From contig JAFWBZ010000006.1 in the NCBI GenBank assembly GCA_017537105.1, positions 1 through 5,104 of the forward strand: 5,104 nt of DNA, given 5' to 3'. How positions within the stretch are numbered: the first letter of the stretch is position 1; the number at the start of each line of letters is the position of its first letter. A program made the translations under genes and the position numbers. This DNA is from Clostridia bacterium (lineage in GTDB: Bacteria > Bacillota > Clostridia > Christensenellales > Aristaeellaceae). Positions 1 through 4,503 of this stretch are shown in pieces. The notes beneath the pieces are model-generated. The model was not told the DNA's origin, made no database searches, and saw only the letters and a program-made list of their open reading frames with translations.

Positions 1-3
1 AGC

Positions 4-31
4 GAGAGCGCGGTTGCTATGCCGCGCTCTC
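4..31 (-). terminator. Hairpin after the major tail protein gene
   Basis: Perfect 10-bp inverted repeat, gagagcgcgg (4-13) and ccgcgctctc (22-31), with an 8-base loop. It begins 16 bases beyond the TGA of the major tail gene. The window ends just past the distal arm, so a T-tract cannot be checked. It may be a terminator, a partial terminator that tapers late transcription, or a 3' stabiliser for the abundant tail mRNA. The structure is certain; its function is inferred. Confidence 0.6.
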
Positions 32-47
32 CATATTCAGAAGCGAA

Positions 48-887
48 TCAGTTCCAGCTCACCGTGCCGGTGGACGTGGTGACAATCTCGCCATTGGCGT
101 CCAGCGGCTCGTAGTACAGGTCGTACATCTTCTCGTCGGCACGCTTCGGGTCGATGGCGCTGAAGGTCACGGCGTTGGTCGCCGCGCTCTTGTAGCTGTT
201 GTCGAAGCCCGGCAGCGCGGTCACGCGGACGCGAGGAATGAACAGGTGCAGATAGCCCTTGACCGAGGACTCGGTGCAGTCGGTGCCACTGGAGTAGACC
301 GGCCAGTGTGCGTACAGCGCGCCCTTGGCGGTGGTGGAGTTGGTCTTCACCGTGGCGACGGAGGCGCCGTTCACGCGGCGGCGATAGGCCACGCGCAGGG
401 TGTCGCCCACGGCCACGTCGTTCTCCGCAAAGGTGATGACGGTATTGGGCGCGTTATCGCCGGTAGTCGTGATGACGACGCTGAACTTGCCCTCGGCAGC
501 CTCGGCGGCCTCCTCAAAGCCGTTGATGCGCACAGAATTCTCCTGCACCTCGTAGGGCAGCGTGACCTTCAGGCCGGTGGTCACCTCGTAGAGCTTGCTC
601 TCCAGCGTGGCGACGTCGCCCTTGACCATCTGCACGGCGTTGGCCATGGCGAACATGTCCAGGGTGAACTGGGAACTGGCGAAGGTGAATTCCAGCGCCT
701 TGTCCGTCTCGATAAAGGCCAGCGGGTAGTTGCCCTGGCCGCCCGTGACGGACTACGTGTTGTTGGTGGCGTTCATGTTGGCGGTGTTGACCTCGTAGTA
801 GGAGAACACCTTGCCGTCACAACGCTCAAAGTCGATGTTGGGGTTGTCGGCGATGTAGCCGCCGATCTGCTCGATGTACTGAGCCAT
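48..887 (-). CDS. Major tail protein (tail tube) with an in-frame TAG
   Basis: Probable major tail (tube) protein of 279 residues if TAG at codon 45 is decoded. The ATG at 887-885 follows a perfect AAGGAGG (904-898) and opens MAQYIEQIGG; the frame then runs MNATNNT-TAG-SVTGGQGNYPLAF and stays open to TGA (50-48). The body is beta-rich and Thr/Val/Ala-rich, with alternating strands such as GYLHLFIPRVRV (about residues 211-222) and a C-terminal stretch around YYEPLDANGE (about 258), as in tail tube proteins. Position also supports the role: it follows the tail completion gene, apart from the inserted XRE/SLOG pair, and is itself followed by a strong hairpin. The next internal ATG after the TAG (codon 78) has no Shine-Dalgarno sequence, so a shortened protein starting there is unlikely. 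The tail-protein assignment rests on composition and gene order; I see no diagnostic motif. A different virion protein is possible. Confidence 0.7.
753..755 (-). other. In-frame amber codon (TAG) in the major tail protein gene
   Basis: Codon 45, in the context AAC ACG TAG TCC GTC ACG. The 44 codons before it have the gene's only good ribosome binding site, and the 234 after it stay open in the same frame. Best read as a recoded sense codon, possibly glutamine by analogy with code 15. A nonsense mutation or sequencing error is the alternative, but it becomes less likely given two further TAGs in neighbouring genes. Confidence 0.75.
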
Positions 888-897
888 AGTGTCTCGA

Positions 898-904
898 CCT
901 CCTT
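898..904 (-). promoter_or_regulatory. Ribosome binding site of the major tail protein, overlapping the SLOG stop
   Basis: AAGGAGG on the minus strand, 10 bases upstream of the ATG at 887. It overlaps the TAA stop (905-903) of the SLOG gene, giving TAAGGAGG. This fixes the start of the tail gene upstream of its in-frame TAG and shows that the SLOG gene and tail gene can be read from one transcript, probably with translational coupling. Confidence 0.85.
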
Positions 905-1397
905 ATGGTTCGATGATGGTTATGTCCAGCCCTTTCCTTCGGGCGTAGACGATGGTTTCGCGAGTGCCGCCTTGCTGCTTGCCGTCGTATACCGCGATCA
1001 GGTGATCCGCTTCGTCCACCAGCCTCCGGTTACGCACGTGCATGCAGGCCAGCGTGTACTCCTCGCTGATGAGGATGACCTTGTCTGCTTCACCGAGGAT
1101 ATCTTGGTAGCGATCCCTCAGCGCCTTGTTCCAGGATGCCGCCTGCTTTCTGTAAGGTACGACCGCCCAAAGCTGGATGTCGTGCATCGGAAAGGCGTTT
1201 TTAAGCAGTATGACCTGCTCCGCAGCCCACAGGTCCACACCGTTCGCCATACCGGACAGGTAGATGGTCTGATCGGGCTGGAGATGCTTCTGTGCCGCGC
1301 AGAACAGCTTTCGCTTCAGCGTAGCGCAGTTGGGGTCTGATTCATCCTTGTAAGGCAGCTTTTCCAAGCGGTGACCTGTGAACGCGATTTTTCTCAT
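903..1397 (-). CDS. SLOG-superfamily protein, DUF1273/YpsA-like
   Basis: A 164-residue protein of the SLOG (SMF/DprA-LOG Rossmann) superfamily, DUF1273/YpsA-like branch. Visible signatures are MRKIAFTGHR at the N-terminus with the TGHR nucleotide-binding loop (7-10), SGMANGVDLWAAE (48-60, the glycine-rich second motif), PYRKQAASW (81-89), RNRRLVDEADHLIAVYDG (122-139) and GGTRETIVYA (143-152). The family is thought to bind a nucleotide or nucleotide-derived ligand; the biochemical role of the phage members is unknown. I chose the ATG at 1397-1395 because GGGAG lies 8 bases upstream and family members begin this way. An ATG at 1433 would add 12 residues but has no ribosome binding site, and the ATG at 1403 is too close to the GGGAG. 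The gene ends in TAA and has no in-frame TAG. It sits between tail completion and major tail genes and diverges from an XRE regulator, so it looks like an inserted moron rather than a virion part. Confidence 0.85.
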   Translation of the reverse strand: MRKIAFTGHRLEKLPYKDESDPNCATLKRKLFCAAQKHLQPDQTIYLSGMANGVDLWAAEQVILLKNAFPMHDIQLWAVVPYRKQAASWNKALRDRYQDILGEADKVILISEEYTLACMHVRNRRLVDEADHLIAVYDGKQQGGTRETIVYARRKGLDITIIEP

Positions 1398-1403
1398 ACT
1401 CAT

Positions 1404-1410
1404 TTCTCCC
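1404..1410 (-). promoter_or_regulatory. Ribosome binding site deciding the SLOG start
   Basis: Minus-strand GGGAGAA, whose GGGAG core lies 8 bases upstream of the ATG at 1397. It supports the MRKIAFTGHR start over the longer reading from 1433 and over the ATG two codons earlier, which is only 2 bases from the GGGAG core. Confidence 0.65.
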
Positions 1411-1460
1411 GTCGAATAATATCCCGCTGTCATTGTGCGGAAATACGCTTACAACGTAGT

Positions 1461-1489
1461 ATTATACGCGGAACACTCATTTAATTCAA
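1461..1489 (-). promoter_or_regulatory. Sigma-A-type promoter driving the SLOG gene
   Basis: On the minus strand a perfect -10 TATAAT (1466-1461) lies 17 bases downstream of a -35-like TTGAAT (1489-1484; first four bases match TTGACA). Initiation near 1454 would give a leader of roughly 55-60 bases to the ATG at 1397. The surrounding stretch is only about one-third GC by direct count. The -10 also lies within a short palindrome, gtattatac (1459-1467). It would transcribe SLOG and, since no terminator separates them, the major tail gene. Confidence 0.65.
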
Positions 1490-1508
1490 CGTCCATTACT
1501 CACATAAT
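1480..1508 (+). promoter_or_regulatory. Weak candidate promoter of the XRE gene
   Basis: cataat (1503-1508) matches the -10 consensus at 5 of 6 positions. The hexamer 17 bases upstream, tttaat (1480-1485), is a poor -35. It would overlap both the operator arm and the divergent SLOG promoter region. An alternative -10 is tattat (1523-1528), but it also lacks a good -35. A promoter is needed here; its exact position is uncertain. Confidence 0.3.
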
Positions 1509-1534
1509 AATAGTTAAGAACGTATTATTGTGAG
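1499..1534. promoter_or_regulatory. Operator-like inverted repeat upstream of the XRE gene
   Basis: Left arm ctcacataataata (1499-1512) and right arm tattattgtgag (1523-1534) are inverted copies apart from a 2-base insertion in the left arm, with a 10-base spacer. The right arm contains tgagg, the likely ribosome binding site of the XRE gene (7 bases before its ATG). The left arm contains cataat, a possible -10. This layout fits autorepression by the XRE protein. It lies just upstream of the -35 of the divergent SLOG promoter, so joint control is possible. Confidence 0.55.
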
Positions 1535-1542
1535 GTTTTGAC

Positions 1543-1887
1543 ATGGGTGAACAGAAATATGACTACAAGGCAGTGGGGGAGCGCATTCGCCACAGGCGCA
1601 TGGAACTGAACCTGACCCAAGCGGAATTGGCTGAAAAGATCAGCAGAGTCCCGAAGTATTGCGCTGATATTGAACGCGGGTATTGTGGGATGTCTATCGA
1701 AACCCTGCTTGCGTTCTGCAAAGCGCTGGAAGTTTCTCCGACGACGCTGCTGCTCGGCGAGCCAGTAGTGGATTTCGACACGACAGACGTGACTGCTCAG
1801 ATCATCACAGCGCTTCCGGAGTGTTCTGACGAACAGAAGCAGAGTATTCTACAGACAATTCGCCTGTTCACAAAGCTGCGGAGATAG
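1543..1887 (+). CDS. XRE-family transcriptional regulator
   Basis: A 114-residue DNA-binding regulator of the XRE (Cro/CI-like) family. Residues about 11-72 form the helix-turn-helix domain: VGERIRHRRMELNLTQAELAE, then SRVPKYCADIERGYCGMSIE, then LLAFCKALEVSPTTLLL. A short C-terminal tail (about 93-112, ECSDEQKQSILQTIRLF) is helical and may mediate dimerisation. ATG follows tgagg at 7 bases. It is the only plus-strand gene, placed inside the minus-strand structural operon and divergent from the SLOG gene, so it probably controls that gene and itself through the intergenic inverted repeat. It ends in TAG (1885-1887), four bases before the convergent tail completion stop. If TAG were always sense, the protein would gain 69 residues of antisense-encoded, Arg/Ala-rich sequence up to TGA at 2095-2097. 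It could instead be the phage's lysogeny repressor, although such genes are usually placed elsewhere. Confidence 0.9.
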   Translation: MGEQKYDYKAVGERIRHRRMELNLTQAELAEKISRVPKYCADIERGYCGMSIETLLAFCKALEVSPTTLLLGEPVVDFDTTDVTAQIITALPECSDEQKQSILQTIRLFTKLRR

Positions 1888-1891
1888 CTGG

Positions 1892-2365
1892 TTACCAGGT
1901 CGTCTTGTACGACAGCACCAGGTGATACCGCTTGTATCCGATGGTCCTTGCGCCGAGGTGATACTCGTCCTCGTACTGAAAGCGCAGGCCGCAGACGTGC
2001 TCCTTCCAGAGCAGCAGCTCCTTCAGACGCTGCGCGATCAGCTTGTCGCGCCGCTGCAGCCGGTCGTTGGTGGCGTTGTAGAGATTGCTTTCCTTGACGT
2101 AGATGTCAAAGGCCAGGATCTTCTTGGTGACATGCGGCGTGCCGAGCTTCGAGCCTTCCTCATCATAATAGATGATGCGCACATCCTCATCGACAACGGG
2201 CTCGTCCGGCATGGCGTCCTCGATGAAATACCTGGCGATGAACTCCCTGATGTTGTTCCGGCTCTTTGCCGGGATCATCATCAGGGTTTTCTATTCGTCG
2301 TCCGGGAACAGCACGTCGCGAATGACGTTGTTCCAGTTGTCGTGCCATGTTCTCAGTTTCTTCAT
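1892..2365 (-). CDS. Tail terminator/completion protein with an in-frame TAG
   Basis: Probable tail completion (tail terminator, Tc1-type) protein of 157 residues if TAG at codon 25 is decoded. Its ATG (2365-2363) overlaps the preceding TGA as ATGA, and AGGTGA lies 7 bases upstream. It opens MKKLRTWHDNW, meets TAG at 2293-2291 after FPDDE, continues KTLMMIPAKSRNN, and ends at TAA. The segment AFDIYVKESNLYNATNDRL (about residues 85-103) followed by a basic helix (RRDKLIAQRLKELL) is typical in my recollection of small Clostridia-phage tail completion proteins. The gene lies between neck and tail tube genes, as expected. An internal ATG four codons after the TAG has no Shine-Dalgarno sequence and would lose the N-terminal helix. 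Function is from order and general resemblance, so moderate certainty. Confidence 0.7.
2291..2293 (-). other. In-frame amber codon (TAG) in the tail completion gene
   Basis: Codon 25, in the context GAC GAA TAG AAA ACC. Upstream codons are coupled to the neck gene by an ATGA overlap and have a ribosome binding site; downstream codons are open for 132 residues in the same frame. Best read as a decoded amber codon. Confidence 0.75.
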
Positions 2366-2919
2366 CGGCTGCTCACCTGCACGTTTCCATAGTATGCGTT
2401 GTCGGGCACCGTGGCAAACACGAATTCTGTGATGTCGCCAAAATAGGTTTGCATGATCCGCATGGCGTTCTCGACGAACTGGTTGCCCGCCTGGTTGAAT
2501 TCCGCAGGCAACAAGTATTCGCTCTTGGCGCGGGAGGGATGCTGCCCGGAGACATCGTCGTCCCAGACGCTTCTACCCGTGGGACCGGCGTGGATCGGAG
2601 CGTTGCCCGCAGCGCTGCCAGCGCCCACTTCCACGATCATGGCGCGTACCAGGTCGGCCTTGCCGGAAGGGGAGTAGCCGAAGTCCATGGAGACCGCGCT
2701 GTCGGAGACCGAAGAGGCAACTTTATCGAGCTTGGAGGCAAGCTCGTTGCGCCACGCGGGCTTACCGGGGCCTCCGCCGCCGACAGTCCTGTGAACCTCC
2801 TGCCGCATATGGATGAGCAGCTTTTGCCCCTCCAATTCCAGCGCGTTCTGGGCTTCATCCCGAAGGATGGACATGAGCGCCGCTTCGTTCAGCGAAAGCT
2901 GATTACAGGGATTGGTCAT
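2362..2919 (-). CDS. HK97 gp10-like neck/head-tail joining protein (candidate)
   Basis: A 185-residue protein with no stop irregularity. A predicted N-terminal helix (about 10-45, LNEAALMSILRDEAQNALELE onwards) is followed by GGGGPGKPAW (47-56), a middle beta region (MDFGYSPSG, 79-87; AMIVEVGAG, 93-101), a GPTGRSVWDDDV segment (112-123) and a C-terminal helix (FNQAGNQFVENAMRIM, 141-156). The helix - glycine-rich - beta - helix layout resembles HK97 gp10-like neck proteins, which join the head connector to the tail. Its place between head-closure and tail completion genes is exactly that of such a protein. The ATG overlaps the upstream TGA (ATGA) and GGGGAGG lies 7 bases upstream, so it is translationally coupled. 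No catalytic motif is visible. The classification relies mainly on gene order. Confidence 0.55.
   Translation of the reverse strand: MTNPCNQLSLNEAALMSILRDEAQNALELEGQKLLIHMRQEVHRTVGGGGPGKPAWRNELASKLDKVASSVSDSAVSMDFGYSPSGKADLVRAMIVEVGAGSAAGNAPIHAGPTGRSVWDDDVSGQHPSRAKSEYLLPAEFNQAGNQFVENAMRIMQTYFGDITEFVFATVPDNAYYGNVQVSSR
2373..2378 (-). promoter_or_regulatory. Ribosome binding site of the tail completion gene
   Basis: AGGTGA on the minus strand, 7 bases upstream of the ATG at 2365, within the end of the neck gene. Together with the ATGA start-stop overlap, it places initiation upstream of the in-frame TAG. Confidence 0.7.
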
Positions 2920-3608
2920 GGCTTGTCCTCCCCGGCGATCTTTCGCGCCATTAGGTTGAGTATCCCGTGTTCATGGGAGATGTCCAACTCTGTGCCCACC
3001 AGATCGACGATCCTGTAGCGGGAATGCAGCAGTTCAAACTCGTCGCTGGTGCGCAGCAGCTTTGTCCTGTCGTTCCACTGCACCTGTACGGTCAGCAGGT
3101 GATCCGCGCTGACGCCGGGCGAATTGTAGTTGGCGGCATAGTCAGGCCGCCCCGCGTACTCCGCAAAAACGCAGGGAATCGGAGGTGCGATGATTTCTTC
3201 GTGGGCTTCTTCTATCAGATATCCCCGCTCGTCCACCGTCTCGTCCACATGACGGGTGAAGGACAGCATGGCGTTGCAGACGATGGCCTGTGTGCTCTGG
3301 TTGTTGGGCATGTCCTGGACCGTCCAGTTCAGCATGAAGATGCGCCCGTCCTCACGGATCACGATATCGCCTTTCCTGATGCGCACGTCGTAACTGGTCT
3401 TGAAATTGGAGTTGGCGTCCGAGTTGCCGATCTTCGATTTCCAGTTGATTGAGAAGTACAGCGCCCGCAGGCGGATGGGCTCATAGTCCTCCACATCCTT
3501 GGCGTACCAGTCCCGGATCAGCTCAAAATCATAATTGGCGTGTGCGACATCCGTGTCCAGCCAGTCCTTGAAATCCTGCTCCTATTTCGGAGGGATATAG
3601 AACTTCAA
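2916..3608 (-). CDS. Head-closure/head-tail adaptor protein, TTG start, in-frame TAG
   Basis: Probable head-closure (stopper, Hc1-like) protein, 230 residues if TAG at codon 9 is decoded. TTG at 3608-3606 follows GAGGTGA (3621-3615) at 6 bases, and that site overlaps the connector's stop. It opens LKFYIPPK, meets TAG (3584-3582), continues EQDFKDWLDTDVAHAN, and runs to TGA. A beta-barrel-like core includes GDIVIREDGRIFMLNWTVQD (about 80-99), QSTQAIVCNAML (about 104-115) and a C-terminal RYRIVDLVGTELDISHEHGI (about 197-216). The combination of 'GDIV' near the start of the barrel and a final RYRI...GIL strand pair is common in phage head-tail adaptors. The only later in-frame candidate, GTG at codon 39 (3494), has a purine run almost touching it and no proper site. 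Alternative: a minor capsid protein of another class. Confidence 0.65.
3582..3584 (-). other. In-frame amber codon (TAG) in the head-closure gene
   Basis: Codon 9, in the context CCG AAA TAG GAG CAG. The coding frame continues without interruption for 221 codons afterwards, and the residues just after it (EQDFKDWLD) look like ordinary protein. Best read as a decoded amber codon; with standard termination the product would be an 8-residue peptide. Confidence 0.7.
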
Positions 3609-3614
3609 TGGCGA

Positions 3615-3621
3615 TCACCTC
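3615..3621 (-). promoter_or_regulatory. Ribosome binding site that fixes a TTG start
   Basis: GAGGTGA on the minus strand, 6 bases upstream of TTG 3608. It overlaps the TGA of the connector gene. The same 10-mer cgatcacctc (plus-strand sense) recurs before the connector itself at 4013-4022, suggesting a shared initiation element. It fixes the start of the head-closure gene upstream of its TAG. Confidence 0.65.
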
Positions 3622-4009
3622 ACAGCAGCGTGTAGCGCACCATCTTGTAGTAGAGGATGCGCTGCCGGTTCGCCAGCTCCGCGAGGGTCTGGCTGATGTT
3701 CGCGTAGGGCTTGTCGGCGTTGGTGATCGTCATGGCGTCGGTGGAATAGCCGACGATTCGATTGACATCCGCCTGTACCTTGCGATAGAAGCCCATCTCC
3801 GCCGTAGTCAGGACGTATTCGTATTCGTCGGCGGTCAGTTCGAACTCGGATTCGGGATCGAACTGGAGATAGCGCCCGGTCATGACGTACAGATGCCGAA
3901 CCGCCTGGGTAACCATCTCCAGATAGTCCGCGTCCTCCAGCTCCACCGGGGTGTCCTGCCATTCGGTGCGCTGCTTCAGCTCAGCCGCAAGTCGCTCGAC
4001 ATCCGTCAT
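3620..4009 (-). CDS. Head-tail connector (gp6/gp15-like adaptor)
   Basis: A 129-residue, largely helical protein of the phage head-tail connector (Ad1, HK97 gp6/SPP1 gp15-like) type, which docks under the portal ring. The recognisable features are helical segments DADYLEMVTQAVRHLYVMTG (about 27-46), ADEYEYVLTTAEMGFYRKV (about 60-78) and a C-terminal VGYSTDAMTITNADKPYAN (about 86-104) followed by LAELANRQRILYYKMVR, a pattern I recognise from Clostridia-phage connector proteins. Length is normal for the family. ATG at 4009 has GGAGGTGAT at about 5 bases. It ends in TGA, which overlaps the next gene's ribosome binding site. No in-frame TAG. Order after the capsid gene and before head closure agrees with this role. 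Confidence 0.8.
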   Translation of the reverse strand: MTDVERLAAELKQRTEWQDTPVELEDADYLEMVTQAVRHLYVMTGRYLQFDPESEFELTADEYEYVLTTAEMGFYRKVQADVNRIVGYSTDAMTITNADKPYANISQTLAELANRQRILYYKMVRYTLL

Positions 4010-4026
4010 GACCGATCACCTCCGTC

Positions 4027-4449
4027 TCACTCCGCTTTGAGAAACTCCCGCTCGGGCAGCCGGTCCTGCAGCAGCTGGAGCTTGCTGGCGGGCAGGTCCA
4101 TGGTCGCCGCCACGTCGCAGATGGCGTCCAGCAGGTAGCCCTCCTGGATGGTATCCAGCCAGGCCTTGATCTGCGCGGGGCGCTGACCCAGCTTCTTGCG
4201 GATCTCCTCCGCGTCGAGAGTAGGTTCAGACTCATCCTGGATGAAACCCAGCTGAACGGCCAGCGCCCGGTCCTCCAGCCGAAGCTGTTTCTCGCCCTCA
4301 AACAGCGCCGGAGCCATGCTGGCGGCATACTCGATATCGTCCCAGGCCATGGGAGTGAAGGAGCCCGGGTGGATCACGCGCTCCATGCCGCTCTGCAGAA
4401 CCAGCCCGATGTCATACTTCCGGGGATTGTATACTCTGATCTTGTCCAT
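4027..4449 (-). CDS. Conserved-looking capsid-adjacent protein of unknown role
   Basis: A 140-residue protein between capsid and connector genes. Residues 4-33 (IRVYNPRKYDIGLVLQSGME, then RVIHPGSFTPM) look like a small beta module; I recall similar YDIG...PGSF starts in proteins at this position in other Clostridia phages. The rest is acidic and helical: a LFEGEKQLRLEDRALA segment (49-64), LDAEEIRKKLGQRPAQIKAW (78-97) and a Leu-rich C-terminus (KLQLLQDRLPEREFLKAE). No catalytic motif, signal peptide or membrane segment is visible. It could be an accessory capsid, head-fibre or assembly protein. ATG at 4449 is preceded by AGAGAGG at 8 bases, just downstream of the hairpin that follows the capsid gene. 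Ends in TGA, no in-frame TAG. Confidence 0.75.
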   Translation of the reverse strand: MDKIRVYNPRKYDIGLVLQSGMERVIHPGSFTPMAWDDIEYAASMAPALFEGEKQLRLEDRALAVQLGFIQDESEPTLDAEEIRKKLGQRPAQIKAWLDTIQEGYLLDAICDVAATMDLPASKLQLLQDRLPEREFLKAE

Positions 4450-4465
4450 TTCATCATCCTCTCTG

Positions 4466-4491
4466 GGGGAGCGGGATTGTTCCCGCTCCCC
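4466..4491 (-). terminator. Perfect hairpin after the major capsid gene
   Basis: ggggagcggga (4466-4476), loop ttgt (4477-4480), tcccgctcccc (4481-4491): an 11-bp perfect GC-rich stem. It starts 9 bases after the capsid TGA and is followed on the minus strand by AGAGAGG, the next gene's ribosome binding site, with no T-run. It is therefore not a classic intrinsic terminator. More likely it is a partial terminator, an RNA processing or stabilising element, or a structure that limits translation of the downstream gene relative to capsid. Confidence 0.6.
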
Positions 4492-4497
4492 ATGTAC

Positions 4498-4503
4498 TCA
4501 TCA
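4498..4503 (-). other. Tandem TGA stop codons closing the capsid gene
   Basis: ACC ACC TGA TGA GTA: two consecutive in-frame TGA codons (4503-4501 and 4500-4498). A double stop limits read-through of the most highly made structural protein and shows that TGA, not TAG, is the trusted terminator in this operon. Confidence 0.7.

Noticed and set aside
756..887. A separate 44-residue small protein ending at the TAG before the tail gene
   Set aside because: The same frame continues without interruption after the TAG, the downstream part has no start signal of its own, and the same arrangement occurs in two other structural genes.
246..1340. Long plus-strand open frame of 364 codons opposite the tail and SLOG genes
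   Set aside because: It is an antisense shadow of GC-rich minus-strand genes. Its translation is Gly/Val/His/Leu/Arg-rich with no recognisable domain, it crosses two well-supported genes and their promoter-side boundaries, and the minus-strand frames carry good ribosome binding sites.
1888..1916. Short inverted repeats (ctggttaccag; gtcgt...acgac) after the XRE gene as a terminator
   Set aside because: Stems are only 4-5 bp and no T-run follows, so they do not support an intrinsic terminator.
1922..3018. Plus-strand open frames opposite the tail completion and neck genes
   Set aside because: Antisense shadows: compositionally odd products, no ribosome binding sites consistent with the operon, and complete overlap with coupled minus-strand structural genes.
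753..3584. Pyrrolysine or selenocysteine insertion at the stops
   Set aside because: Selenocysteine uses TGA, not TAG. Pyrrolysine needs a dedicated pyl system and is rare in bacteria; nothing in the window suggests it, so ordinary amber recoding is the simpler reading.
48..3608. Decayed prophage with pseudogenes
   Set aside because: Three lesions all of one stop type, with no frameshifts, no TAA/TGA, intact overlaps and intact ribosome binding sites, fit recoding better. Not fully excluded without the rest of the genome.
2967..4138. Plus-strand open frames opposite the head-closure and connector genes, and out-of-frame minus-strand frames at 3615-3962 and 3981-4328
   Set aside because: The minus-strand ones are Arg/Ser/Gly-rich off-frame readings of the connector and capsid-adjacent genes; the plus-strand ones are antisense. 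None has family features.
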